Below, piece after piece: positions 36,815 through 45,909 of a DNA stretch of 64,000 bases. The position numbers were made by a program, and so were the translations under genes. Origin of the DNA: Psychrobacter maritimus (GTDB lineage Bacteria; Pseudomonadota; Gammaproteobacteria; Pseudomonadales; Moraxellaceae); the NCBI RefSeq assembly GCF_904846345.1, contig NZ_CAJHAJ010000003.1, positions 248,001-312,000 of the forward strand. Reading direction: 5' to 3'. Every line of letters begins with the position of its first letter. Position 1 is the first letter of the stretch. The notes beneath the pieces are model-generated. The model searched no databases. It was not told where the DNA came from and saw nothing but the letters and a program-made list of their open reading frames with translations.

Positions 36815-38500
36815 TTAACCAGCGCTTAGCGAGGCTGATTTTTTCATCGCCATAGAGGTGTCTTTACTGGCTAAAGCCGCCGTTTTAGTAATAGGGCGCG
36901 ACTGATTACCTTCAACTAAATGATTGCTACTTGCTTGGGTTACCAGCCCTTTGGCATAACGACAGCGGTCATCACGCTTTTTTAACGTCTCGGTATAATA
37001 CCACTCGCATTGCAAAGCCTGCTCATTGATGTCCAATAACATATAGCCATGGTCGGTTTGGTTATTGAATTTTTGATGTGGATTTTCTTCTACTCCTGCG
37101 CCACTTTCTGGAAAGGCTAAAGAGGTCAGGGCAGGGCAGACAAATTCGACCGCAATGGAGCCTTTGCCAGTCGCTGGATTGTAGCTATTGGCATCAAAAG
37201 GATTTTGACAGACATCAAACGCAAATGAGGCATGATAGTCACCGGTTAAGACCACCGTATTATCGATGGCATTTTCTTCGATAAAGTCTAATAAACGCGT
37301 CCGCGCGCTGGCATAGCCATTCCAAATATCGCCAGAATTGGTCGCAGATGAGCCTTTAAAGGGCGCTAAAATGACTTGCTGTCCAAGGATTTGCCACGTT
37401 GCTTGCCGGCGTTTGCCCTCTAGCATCTTTAAATATAGCCAGTTTTCTTGCTCAAGCCCTAGCAGTTGACGTTCAGGCTCATTACTGGCAGCCGCATCAA
37501 GTTTTTCACGGCCAAATATGCGTGTATCTAGCATATTTAAATCAAACAATTTGCCAAACTCGAAACGTCTATAGATGCGTAATTGGCTGTCTAATTCGTT
37601 ACTGCTGTCGTCGCGAATGGGCATCCACTCATGATAGGCACGTACGGCGGACATTTTACGTTCTAAATAACTGCCTTTGCTATCAGTGTGGAAGCGCGCG
37701 CCACCTTTCCATGAATTATCTGCTATCTCATGATCATCCCAAACAGCGATAAAGGGATGCTGGCGATGACATTCTTGTAAATCAATATCGGTACGGTAGC
37801 AAGCATAGCGGCGCCGATAATCGTCTAAACTAATAATTTCGTTTTTAGGAAACAGCGGGCGCTCTTCTTTTAATTCGTTATCGCGATAAAAGCCTTCGGG
37901 GTACTCATAGATATAATCGCCTAAATGTATAACGGCAGATATGTCGGCTTGCTTGGCGATATTGGCATAGCCGTTAAAGTAACCAAAACCATAGTTCGAG
38001 CAGGAAACCACTGCCAAGCGTACGCGATCGACTTCACTCGCTGGCAGGTCTGGGTGCGGTATGGTACGTGTACGACCGATAGGAGAGAGATAACCTAATG
38101 CTTCAAAGCCGTAGTAATAAGTGGTATTGGGTTTGAGATTCTTAGGGTCAACTTTTACGGTAAAATCAGATGCGGCGCTGGCTTTTGCTCGCCCTTGAGC
38201 GACGATGTTTTTAAGTGCTGGGTCTGTTGCAATCGTATAAGCAACAGGAATGCTGGAAGCCTCGATACTGCCGTCGTTGGTAATCCGTGTCCACAGTATC
38301 ACGCGATCATGTAGCGGGTCGCCACTGGCAATACCATGCACGAAAGGCGCTGCTCCTTGATAACCTAAGTCATCTAAATCATCAAGCTGATTTGGCGGCT
38401 TGATGTTATCGTCATCTGACGAACAAGCGCTCAGCTGCGTTAGTACCGTTCCGGCTACTGTTACCTGACCACCCAGTTTTATAAATGCACGTCTTTTCAT
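36815..38500 (-). CDS. phoD: PhoD-type alkaline phosphatase/phosphodiesterase
   Basis: The 561-residue protein has a twin-arginine signal (MKRRAFIKLGG) and a lipobox-like LSAC (Cys26), so it is exported folded and may be lipid-anchored. The PhoD N-terminal fibronectin-like domain is followed by the metallophosphoesterase core with VVSCSNYGFGYFN, HLGDYIYEYPEG, WDDHEIADNSW and LTGDYHASF. PhoD enzymes use calcium and iron to release phosphate from mono- and diesters. No Pho box was found by eye. Confidence 0.92.
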   Translation of the reverse strand: MKRRAFIKLGGQVTVAGTVLTQLSACSSDDDNIKPPNQLDDLDDLGYQGAAPFVHGIASGDPLHDRVILWTRITNDGSIEASSIPVAYTIATDPALKNIVAQGRAKASAASDFTVKVDPKNLKPNTTYYYGFEALGYLSPIGRTRTIPHPDLPASEVDRVRLAVVSCSNYGFGYFNGYANIAKQADISAVIHLGDYIYEYPEGFYRDNELKEERPLFPKNEIISLDDYRRRYACYRTDIDLQECHRQHPFIAVWDDHEIADNSWKGGARFHTDSKGSYLERKMSAVRAYHEWMPIRDDSSNELDSQLRIYRRFEFGKLFDLNMLDTRIFGREKLDAAASNEPERQLLGLEQENWLYLKMLEGKRRQATWQILGQQVILAPFKGSSATNSGDIWNGYASARTRLLDFIEENAIDNTVVLTGDYHASFAFDVCQNPFDANSYNPATGKGSIAVEFVCPALTSLAFPESGAGVEENPHQKFNNQTDHGYMLLDINEQALQCEWYYTETLKKRDDRCRYAKGLVTQASSNHLVEGNQSRPITKTAALASKDTSMAMKKSASLSAG

Positions 38501-38567
38501 GAGTCATCCTTGATATAGATTACAGATAAATTCCATTTATCCTTAATGATAGTAAATAATCTATATG

Positions 38568-38604
38568 AATAGGCTGGGTTAAGCAATCGCTAACCCAGCC
38601 TATT
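38568..38604 (-). terminator. Hairpin after the small lipoprotein gene
   Basis: Fourteen-base perfect arms (38568-38581 with 38591-38604) lie 42 bases after the stop of the leftward gene at 38647. The T run is weak, so termination may be poor. Confidence 0.55.
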
Positions 38605-38646
38605 TCGTTAAAATAAACGCTCTTAATCGATAACTTTATCAGTTGT

Positions 38647-39033
38647 TTATTTGACGATGCTGCCGTAGCAACTTTGCAGCGATTTTGCCACCACTCTAGC
38701 GACCAGCTGTGTGCGATAGCTGGCATCTATTGCAGCATTGCCAAGCTCGACGATAGTCACTTGCTGCGGTGCTTGCTCACTGACGCAGCCACAAACTCTC
38801 CCTTTTACTTCTTCCTCTTGGGCGTCAGTCATCGCCACACTCGCAATGCGCCACGCGTTTTGTTTTTCAATTTGGCTACGGCATTGATTATCAATGGCGG
38901 CTTTAAAGACATTCATACCAATCTCGTTTGCCGTGCCAATTGCCGTACCGGCATTGGAATTGACATCGGTTGTGGCACAGCCAGCTAGCGCAAATGTGGC
39001 CAGCATCATGGTTGAAGTAAGTAATTTTTTCAT
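38647..39033 (-). CDS. Small lipoprotein of unknown function
   Basis: The 128-residue protein has a clear lipoprotein signal (MMLATFALAGC). The mature part holds four cysteines, NQCRSQIEK, GRVCGCVSEQAP and LQSCYG, which could make two disulphides or bind a metal. No family is recognised. It is followed by a hairpin and then by phoD on the same strand; co-transcription is possible but not shown. Confidence 0.72.
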   Translation of the reverse strand: MKKLLTSTMMLATFALAGCATTDVNSNAGTAIGTANEIGMNVFKAAIDNQCRSQIEKQNAWRIASVAMTDAQEEEVKGRVCGCVSEQAPQQVTIVELGNAAIDASYRTQLVARVVAKSLQSCYGSIVK

Positions 39034-39498
39034 AAACTTTCCTATAAGGTTGTTCAGTATTATTGGCGGTCGTATGCTCTAAGCGCTATTTTCAGCTGCT
39101 TATTTTAGTGCGTAGCTATAGAGCGAATACAGCGTTTGCACTGTAGCATAATAGAGATGGATTTCGCCTTCAAAAAAATGAGTATACAATAAAAAATATT
39201 GTCTAATTTAGGTATCGTTATTCTGCTAAAGAGTGGTTATATAAGCGGCATTAACGAAGTAAATAAATGGCTAGCAGTAGCGTTATAAGAAGAGTGCTAT
39301 TGATATATTTTTTAATAAAATATGATGTTAATAAAAATAGCTTGGCGCATTTTTATGAAGAGCAGCGCGGATAAAGGTTTACAACCCCGTCAAAATTTGT
39401 TTAAATCATTTATAATATGAAACTTAGTATCGCATAGCGAAACTATAGATATGGTTTCGGCTGTTGATATATAGTTAAAGTACTTTGAAAACGGTACA
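39034..39498. other. Gene-free stretch left of the structured element
   Basis: No supported ORF, hairpin with T run or RNA gene was seen in these 465 bases. The sequence is AT-rich. Confidence 0.5.
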
Positions 39499-39574
39499 GT
39501 GCTGCTGGGATTAATTTTGCGCAGCCTCTGTCAGCGTAGACACAGCACGCAAGTAAAATTTATACCAGCAGCAC
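39499..39574. repeat. Structured intergenic element, copy 2
   Basis: Outer arms GTGCTGCTGG (39499-39508) and CCAGCAGCAC (39565-39574) pair perfectly and continue through mostly paired ATTAATTTT-type sequence. The core 39519-39550 matches copy 1 (3219-3296) at most positions, including GCCTCTGTC, GCGTAG and CACAGCA, while the outer arms are unrelated in sequence. Inside the core TGTC pairs with GACA over a 6-base loop. Confidence 0.8.
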
Positions 39575-39780
39575 GTGACAAAAAAGGTTTCAGTTGTGTT
39601 TAAGATTAACCATAGCTTTGGTATAGCTTAGATTTGGATTGCAACTTGTGACATATTGCTTAGCTCATTAAATATAGAGAACCATATCACTGACTGTTTT
39701 TTGAACATAAGCACTCGCATCCATTAAAACATCGTAGCAATATATGACATGCCATGTTTTAATTGAGGAGACCCTAGGTT

Positions 39781-39831
39781 ATGGAACGCTTAACTCCTGA
39801 GTTTATAGCGAAGGTCAGCGTCATAGACTGA
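39781..39831 (+). CDS. Possible 16-residue leader peptide before the TRAP genes
   Basis: An ATG with GAGGAG about 10 bases upstream opens a 16-codon frame, MERLTPEFIAKVSVID, ending 170 bases before the TRAP operon. The good ribosome site is the only support; chance is a real alternative. Confidence 0.25.
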   Translation: MERLTPEFIAKVSVID

Positions 39832-39867
39832 GGTTGGTAGTCAACAAGAATGAGTTGCTACTACAGC

Positions 39868-39957
39868 TTTGTATTTAAGAACCATGTATTTAAGAACTTT
39901 GTATTCAAGAATCGTGTATTTAAGAACCATGTATTTAAGAACTTTGTATTCAAGTTT
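39868..39957. repeat. Six 15-bp tandem repeats upstream of the TRAP operon
   Basis: Six units of the form NNTGTATTYAAGAAY run without gaps from 39868 to 39957. Units 1-3 and 4-6 form two 45-bp higher-order copies that differ at only a few positions. The array ends 44 bases before the TAXI gene start and so lies in its leader. Confidence 0.9.
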
Positions 39958-40001
39958 TTTTTATAAACCCATTTTGCTTTATTTTATCAAGGAAGAAAAT
40001 A

Positions 40002-41036
40002 ATGAAGTCTATTTATAAGATGCCTCTATTAGCCGCCATGATTGCAGCCAGTATGACTCTGGTTGCTTGTTCAGACAAAGCGCCTGCTGATAATGCCGCT
40101 ACTGACAGTGCTACTACCGACACTTCTACAGATACTGCCGCCACAGCAAGTGACAAGCTCGAAACCAAGTTCGTCACCATTGCTACAGGGGGCGCCTCCG
40201 GTCCTTATAATATTATTGGAACGTCTTTAGCAGAGATTTATGCTAAAACCTTTGGTGTTAACGCCAAAACCCAAACGACAGGGGCGTCAGTAGAAAACGT
40301 CAATCTATTGACCCAAGGTAAAGTAGATATGGTACTGGCGCTTAGTGATGTGGTCACTGATGCGGTAGAAGGTAAAAATGACTTTAAGGCAGCGCCTATC
40401 ACCAATATCCAGCAAATTGCCGTGCTTTATCCTAACGTCATTCAAGTGGTTGCCTCAGAGAAGTCTGGTATTAAAAATATTGAAGATTTAAAAGGTAAGC
40501 GTATTGCAGTTGGCGATCAAGGCTCGGGTACAGAGGTCAATGCTCGCACCCTGTTAGAAGGTTTTGGTATCACTTATGATGATGTCAAAGTCGACTATTT
40601 AGGCTTTGCCGATGCAGCCGATGCGATGAAAGCGGGTAAAATTGAAGCGGCGTTTTTTAGTAGTGGCTTACCGAACTCTTCATTATTAGAGCTAGAGCAA
40701 GGTATCAAATTGCAGCTGGTCACCATCAATCAAGATAAGCTCAAAAAAATCATCGAAACCAAGCCTTACTTTAAGACTTTTGAGATTCCTGCCGGTACCT
40801 ATGGTAATGCTGCTGCTATTCCAACCACAGCTGTCATGAATGCCTTATTGGTGCGCTCTGATATCTCTGAGGATGATGGCTATAAGTTGACCAAAGCGTT
40901 ATTTGAAAACTTAGAGGGCTTGAAAAACGCTCACCAAGCGGCGAAGGATATCAGCTTAGAGACCGCCCAAGTCGGTATGGTAGCTCCTATTCATCCTGGT
41001 GCCAAAAAATACTATGATGAGCAAGCAGCCAAATAA
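40002..41036 (+). CDS. TAXI-family TRAP transporter solute-binding lipoprotein
   Basis: The 344-residue protein has a lipoprotein signal (LVACS, Cys23), an Asp/Thr-rich linker and a TAXI domain with IATGGASGPYNIIGTSLAEI, TTGASVENVNLL, and GDQGSGTEVNARTLLEGFG. It captures a carboxylate-type solute in the periplasm and passes it to the membrane subunit; the ligand may be glutamate- or dicarboxylate-like but is not known. It leads a three-gene operon with a DUF1850 protein and the fused permease. AAGGAAG lies before the ATG. Confidence 0.93.
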   Translation: MKSIYKMPLLAAMIAASMTLVACSDKAPADNAATDSATTDTSTDTAATASDKLETKFVTIATGGASGPYNIIGTSLAEIYAKTFGVNAKTQTTGASVENVNLLTQGKVDMVLALSDVVTDAVEGKNDFKAAPITNIQQIAVLYPNVIQVVASEKSGIKNIEDLKGKRIAVGDQGSGTEVNARTLLEGFGITYDDVKVDYLGFADAADAMKAGKIEAAFFSSGLPNSSLLELEQGIKLQLVTINQDKLKKIIETKPYFKTFEIPAGTYGNAAAIPTTAVMNALLVRSDISEDDGYKLTKALFENLEGLKNAHQAAKDISLETAQVGMVAPIHPGAKKYYDEQAAK

Positions 41037-41559
41037 ACCTTTATGGTGGATAGCTGGCGCAGCAGCGATGGCTGCGCTGGTTTTATTGATACTATGGGCG
41101 ATTTTTAGCCGCCAATCTGTCATTGAAATACGGGTAGCGGGCGATACTAAAGCCGATAGCTTGGTATGTTATTTTGTTGAGCCTGACTTTCAATTACGCT
41201 GGATTCATTCAGTAGAAAAACAGTGGTGGGAAGAGCAGTATCTTCGTGAAGCGGAGGGTTTACTACTAACCAATACCTATTTTCAAGCATTTGGTGCCGG
41301 TACGCCGTCTACCGAAAACGTTGCTCCTATCAAAAAGGATGGCTACGTCGGCTATCAAATTAACCAAAGGTTTCCCCATCTTAATTGGGTGGTATCAAGA
41401 TTAACGCAGGGTGAAATTGATTATGCCGGTCAGCGTATTTTGATTCACCAATGGGTACCAGATTATTCAGAAGTAACTATTACGCCCAAGGCTTATAGTC
41501 TAATCGATAGATTTAATAAGGATTTTTGTCATGAACTCCCAAGTGATGGATCACAATAG
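41014..41559 (+). CDS. DUF1850 protein linked to the TRAP transporter
   Basis: The 181-residue protein has one N-terminal membrane helix (PLWWIAGAAAMAALVLLILWAIF) and a DUF1850 domain with LRWIHSVEKQWWEEQYL. DUF1850 genes typically sit between TAXI binding proteins and their permeases, as here. Its start (ATG at 41014 or 41017) overlaps the end of the TAXI gene and its end overlaps the permease start, so all three are coupled. The exact role is unknown. Confidence 0.85.
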   Translation: MMSKQPNKPLWWIAGAAAMAALVLLILWAIFSRQSVIEIRVAGDTKADSLVCYFVEPDFQLRWIHSVEKQWWEEQYLREAEGLLLTNTYFQAFGAGTPSTENVAPIKKDGYVGYQINQRFPHLNWVVSRLTQGEIDYAGQRILIHQWVPDYSEVTITPKAYSLIDRFNKDFCHELPSDGSQ

Positions 41560-43648
41560 CGGGACTCCTATTTATAACGATGATGCAAATTCTAACGATG
41601 ATGTGAATGCTAATGAAAATGCGATATTGGCACAGCAGACAAATGCGCATGTAGAGACTGAAGATTACGACGACGTTGATCCTAGTGTGACGCAAGCGAT
41701 ATTAGAAAAATATGATCGCGAGTCTATCACGCGTCATATTACCCAAGGTCCGGTGAAGTATATTATCGCTACCGTTTGCATCTTATATTCCCTTTTTCAT
41801 TTATATATTACCTTTAACCCCATGCCGTCATTACTACAGCGCTCCGTGCATGTGGGCGTTGGCTTTGCGTTGATTTTTTTAATCTTTCCTGCCAGCAAAA
41901 AAAGCAGTCGTAAGCGGGTAGCATGGTATGACTGGATTTGGTTTGTGTTGTCTTTATCTGGCATGACCTACCTGATATACGAGTACCAAGATATTGTCAC
42001 CAGTCGCGGCGGCATGGCAAATTCGGTCGATGTGATACTTTCTATTATCACCGTCATCTGCGTCCTTGAGGGCAGTCGGCGTATTACTGGTTGGATATTG
42101 CCCATACTGGCCTCTATATTTTTGCTATATCCCTTTGTCAGTCATCTGGACTTTATGCCTGATCGGCTACTCACTCGTCCTTATGATATGGGCGATATTT
42201 TTGGTCAATTATTCCTAAAAACGGAAGGATTGTATTCAGTCGCAATCGGCGCCTCAGTCACCTTTATCTTTTTATTCATCCTCTTTGGTGCATTTCTAGC
42301 GCGTTCTGGCATGGGTCAACTATTTAATGATTTGGCATTGGCGCTGGCAGGCGATAAAAAAGGCGGTCCTGCTAAAGTGGCTGTCATTTCAAGCGGCTTT
42401 ATGGGTAGTATCAATGGTTCCGCCTTATCAAACGTCGTTAGTACCGGCGCGTTTACCATCCCCTTGATGAAAAAGGTTGGCTACCATAAGGATTTTGCGG
42501 GCGCTGTAGAGGCAAGTGCGTCGGTTGGTGGTCAGATATTACCGCCAATTATGGGTGCAAGTGCCTTTATTATGGCCGAGACCACAGGTCTACCGTATAG
42601 CACCATTGCTTTGGCAGCATTATTACCTGCTATCTTGTATTATCTAGGCGTTATCGCGCAGGTACATTTTCGTGCCGGTCGCCGAGACTTAAAAGGCATG
42701 GCAAAAGAGAGCTTGCCACAGGTAAAAGAGGTATTAAAAGCGCGCGGTCATATGTTATTGCCGATTGTATTTTTGATTTATTTATTAATACAAAATGTGC
42801 CGGTAGGCTATGCCGCTGCCTATACCATTGGCTTTACGGTTGTCATCAGTATGCTACGTAAAGAAACACGCATGGGCTTTAAGGATATTTTGGGTGCGCT
42901 AGAAGACGGCGCCCGTCAGTCGCTAGCGGTGATGGCTGCTTGTGCGGTCGTAGGTATTATTATTGGGGTGGTCAGCCTAACGAGTTTTGGTACGGTAATG
43001 ACTTCTTCGATTGTCACTTTAGGGGCAGGGTCGTTATTGCTGACCTTAATTTTGACCATGCTAGCGTCGATGGTCTTGGGTATGGGATTGCCATCGATTC
43101 CTGCATATATTATTACTGCAACGATGGCGGCGCCCGCATTAGCAGGGTTTGATGTGCCTATTTTAGCCGCGCATATGTTTGTCTTTTACTTTGGGGTGTT
43201 TGCTAATATTACCCCGCCGGTCTGTTTGGCTGCTTTTGCTGGGGCTGGTATTTCGGGCGGCGATCCGATGAAAACAGGCTACTTATCATTAAAGCTGGCG
43301 TTAGCAGGTTTTATCGTCCCGTTTATGTTTATTTATAATCCTGCGATGTTGATGATTGACCCGACAGGTCTTGCGGTCACGGCGAAAGAGTTCCCATTGC
43401 CACCGGTCATGGATATTATTATTGCCGTTGTGACGTCGGTCGTTGGTGTGATTGGGCTTAGTGCGGCGTTAGAGGGTTATTTTAAAGGAAGTATGAATTC
43501 AATCACGCGTATCATTCTGGCCATTGGCGCTTTACTGCTGATTTATCCTGGGCTTATCACAGGTGTGATTGGGGGTGTCATCATCCTTGGTATCGCGTTA
43601 TTAAATATAAAAGCCAGTAAGACGCCCGTGTTACCTCTAAACGTTTAA
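41531..43648 (+). CDS. TRAP transporter fused permease (small and large subunits)
   Basis: The 705-residue protein has an acidic cytoplasmic start, then four helices of the small (DctQ-like) part and about twelve of the DctM-like part. Marked motifs are GSINGSALSNVVSTGAFTIP, GGQILPPIMGASAF, GMGLPSIPAYI and FGVFANITPPVCLAAFAGAG. It works with the TAXI protein using a sodium gradient, as in the family. AAGGA precedes the ATG. A strong terminator follows. Confidence 0.94.
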   Translation: MNSQVMDHNSGTPIYNDDANSNDDVNANENAILAQQTNAHVETEDYDDVDPSVTQAILEKYDRESITRHITQGPVKYIIATVCILYSLFHLYITFNPMPSLLQRSVHVGVGFALIFLIFPASKKSSRKRVAWYDWIWFVLSLSGMTYLIYEYQDIVTSRGGMANSVDVILSIITVICVLEGSRRITGWILPILASIFLLYPFVSHLDFMPDRLLTRPYDMGDIFGQLFLKTEGLYSVAIGASVTFIFLFILFGAFLARSGMGQLFNDLALALAGDKKGGPAKVAVISSGFMGSINGSALSNVVSTGAFTIPLMKKVGYHKDFAGAVEASASVGGQILPPIMGASAFIMAETTGLPYSTIALAALLPAILYYLGVIAQVHFRAGRRDLKGMAKESLPQVKEVLKARGHMLLPIVFLIYLLIQNVPVGYAAAYTIGFTVVISMLRKETRMGFKDILGALEDGARQSLAVMAACAVVGIIIGVVSLTSFGTVMTSSIVTLGAGSLLLTLILTMLASMVLGMGLPSIPAYIITATMAAPALAGFDVPILAAHMFVFYFGVFANITPPVCLAAFAGAGISGGDPMKTGYLSLKLALAGFIVPFMFIYNPAMLMIDPTGLAVTAKEFPLPPVMDIIIAVVTSVVGVIGLSAALEGYFKGSMNSITRIILAIGALLLIYPGLITGVIGGVIILGIALLNIKASKTPVLPLNV

Positions 43649-43677
43649 CCTTATTTAGAGCGATAGTTTAGAAGCAT

Positions 43678-43717
43678 AAAAAGGGCGAATAGTAACTCTC
43701 TACTATTCGCCCTTTTT
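43678..43717. terminator. Strong bidirectional terminator
   Basis: A 17-bp perfect stem (43678-43694 with 43701-43717) with A and T ends lies between the TRAP operon and the converging lipA. Confidence 0.92.
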
Positions 43718-43764
43718 ATATTTTAAGATTCGTCATCCTACTTTGATATAGTGACAAATTTCAC

Positions 43765-44808
43765 TTAACAGCCAAGTTTACCTTCTGCTGCTAAGGCTTT
43801 TTTGCTACGGATAGGTGCTGGGCAATCTTCGCCGTAATATTGACGGTCAGCAAAGTAGCTTGAGCGCACCATAGGACCTGCCCAAATGTTAAAGAAGCCA
43901 ATCTTTTTGCCATAGTCCATATAACGCTGGAACTCATCTGGATGGACATAACGATCGACTGGTGCATGGTCTTTACTTGGTTGCAGGTACTGACCAACGG
44001 TAATCATATCAACGTTATGGGCTTTTAAATCATCAAGTAGCTTATAGATTTCTTCTTCAGTTTCACCAAGTCCAACCATAAAACCACATTTGGTGGCAAT
44101 ATCAGGACGGCGTTCTTTATACAGCTTAAGCAAATCGAGCGAATGCTGATAATCAGAGCCGGGACGGAAGGCTTTATATAAACGAGGCACGGTTTCGATA
44201 TTATGATTAAAGACATCTGGCGCAGTTTTAGTCAATAAGTCCAAAGCGATATCCATACGACCACGGAAATCTGGCACGAGTATCTCAATCAAGCAATTTG
44301 GGCTTAAAGCGCGAGATTCATTCAATACTTCAACGAAATGGGCAGCACCGCCATCTTTTAAATCATCACGGTCAACCGATGTAATTACCGCATATTTCAG
44401 ACCTAGACCCTGAATGGTCTCAGCGGTATGGCGTGGCTCGTCTTTGTCTAACTCATTTGGGCGACCATGACCGACATCGCAAAACGGGCAGCGACGGGTA
44501 CAGATATCACCCATAATCATAAAGGTCGCCGTACCATCGGCAAAGCACTGCGGCAAGTTAGGACAAGCTGCTTCTTCACAGACGGTATATAGCTTTTGCT
44601 CACGCAAGGTGGCTTTAATACGTGCCACTTCAGCAGGTGAGGACATTTTAACCCGAATCCAATCTGGCTTTTTCTTTGCCTCGACGGTCGGAATCACTTT
44701 AATTGGGATGCGCGCTACCTTGTCGTAGCCACGTAGCTTTTCGCCTTGGATGGCCTTTTTCGGTTTTGCACGGGCAGCGGGGACGTGGGTTTGTACGGCG
44801 TTTGTCAT
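43765..44808 (-). CDS. lipA: Lipoyl synthase LipA
   Basis: LipA inserts two sulphur atoms into octanoyl groups on E2 and GcvH proteins. The 347-residue protein has the LipA-specific [13 protein letters not shown] (auxiliary cluster) and the radical-[16 protein letters not shown], and ends with [10 protein letters not shown], whose Ser ligates the auxiliary cluster. The ATG at 44808 is used rather than the TTG two codons earlier. lipB is not adjacent. Confidence 0.96.
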   Translation of the reverse strand: MTNAVQTHVPAARAKPKKAIQGEKLRGYDKVARIPIKVIPTVEAKKKPDWIRVKMSSPAEVARIKATLREQKLYTVCEEAACPNLPQCFADGTATFMIMGDICTRRCPFCDVGHGRPNELDKDEPRHTAETIQGLGLKYAVITSVDRDDLKDGGAAHFVEVLNESRALSPNCLIEILVPDFRGRMDIALDLLTKTAPDVFNHNIETVPRLYKAFRPGSDYQHSLDLLKLYKERRPDIATKCGFMVGLGETEEEIYKLLDDLKAHNVDMITVGQYLQPSKDHAPVDRYVHPDEFQRYMDYGKKIGFFNIWAGPMVRSSYFADRQYYGEDCPAPIRSKKALAAEGKLGC

Positions 44809-45021
44809 AATCAAATGTTCTCTTAACCCTTGATAGAATAAGGGTTTATGGCATTATTAGAATGTTTTATGAATGCAGCTATTATAGCAGATAACGGGTC
44901 AATATTTTTTAGGCAATCTTGTTAAGATAACTAAGAAAGCTACTAAGGATAAAAAGGCTTCCATGAATAAAAAAGCTTGCGTAAATAACAGGGTACTACG
45001 AAGCATACCTTTATCGTAGTT

Positions 45022-45486
45022 TTATTTATTGATATCAATGTCCATGTCATTTAGCACTTCTATGGCAGCGCGAAACGCTTCTTGGCTGGCAGGTGCGCCG
45101 CAATAAGGCAGGCTATGCATCAATACTTCTCGGATTTCAGCGACGCTAGCACCATTATTGATCGCCCCACGGATATGACCCTTTAGCTCAGCGGGACTTT
45201 TTTGCGCAATTAAAAACGCCATGGTAATCAATGAGCGGTATTTGCGCGGCAATACAGAGTCGTCTTGCCACGTGCTGCCCCAAGCGTGTTCGATAATCCA
45301 GTCTTGCAACGGCTGGGTAAATGGTGTTGCTGAGTCAAGCGAGCGTTTAACATGCGCTGCGCCCATCACTTCAGTACGAACTTTTAAACCATTATCGTAA
45401 TGAGCGTTATTGTCCTTTTCGCTATTTTTCATACTGCTATTTTTTAGACTGCTATTGTCCATATTGCTATTATCCTTAATATTCAC
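45022..45486 (-). CDS. Carboxymuconolactone decarboxylase family protein
   Basis: The 154-residue protein matches the PcaC/CMD fold: AHVKRSLDSATPFTQPLQDWIIEHAWGS, LPRKYRSLITMAFLIAQ and GASVAEIREVLMHSLPYCGAPA. PcaC decarboxylates 4-carboxymuconolactone, but no protocatechuate genes are near, so this may be a paralogue with another role. The N-terminal 25 residues are a five-residue repeat (NS-rich) made by four 15-bp units at 45421-45480; several in-frame ATGs in it make the real start uncertain. Confidence 0.82.
   Translation of the reverse strand: MNIKDNSNMDNSSLKNSSMKNSEKDNNAHYDNGLKVRTEVMGAAHVKRSLDSATPFTQPLQDWIIEHAWGSTWQDDSVLPRKYRSLITMAFLIAQKSPAELKGHIRGAINNGASVAEIREVLMHSLPYCGAPASQEAFRAAIEVLNDMDIDINK
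45421..45480. repeat. Four 15-bp repeats at the start of the CMD gene
   Basis: Units begin GCTATT at 45421, 45436, 45451 and 45466. They lie within the 5' coding end and encode a repeated xxKNS/xxDNS unit. Gain or loss of a unit keeps the frame but changes which ATG is first. Confidence 0.88.
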
Positions 45487-45668
45487 TCATGGCGTTTGTG
45501 TTATAAAAACCTGTATTAAAAAATCGTCTTAGAAAAAATATCTTAATAAAGTCGTAGATATTTAGATAATAAGAGTATAGCAGCCGCGCCATTTTTATTT
45601 AACCGCCAATGTAGAAGTCTATGCAGAAATTAATGCAGCAGTCAATGCAGAAAAAGAGAAGGACAAAA

Positions 45669-45797
45669 ATGAGCGATAAGGCGACAGGTTTGCTATTTAA
45701 GGGCGTCAATCATATTAGTTATGGCACTATTTTTATAATAAATGTCCAATATGGCCTTATTCTGCGCCTTTTCGCCGCACAGCCATTAACATTTTGA
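45669..45797 (+). CDS. Possible 42-residue protein upstream of acnB
   Basis: An ATG with GAAGGA about 5 bases upstream opens a frame, MSDKATGLLFKGVNHISYG and onward, to a TGA at 45795-45797. It has no known family; its second half is mildly hydrophobic. The ribosome site is the main support. The rest of 45487-45909 shows only a loose AATGCAG repeat near 45620-45650. Confidence 0.25.
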   Translation: MSDKATGLLFKGVNHISYGTIFIINVQYGLILRLFAAQPLTF

Positions 45798-45909
45798 GCG
45801 TTTTGAGCTATGATTGCACGGATAATTATTCAATGCAGTACATCGATGTAGGCTGTCATCCTGACTACTCACGTGATGTACTGGTCACCAACCGACGAGG
45901 ACGACTATT

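Noticed and set aside
39868..39957. Possible CRISPR array
   Set aside because: The units are contiguous 15-bp repeats without spacers, and no cas genes are in the window.
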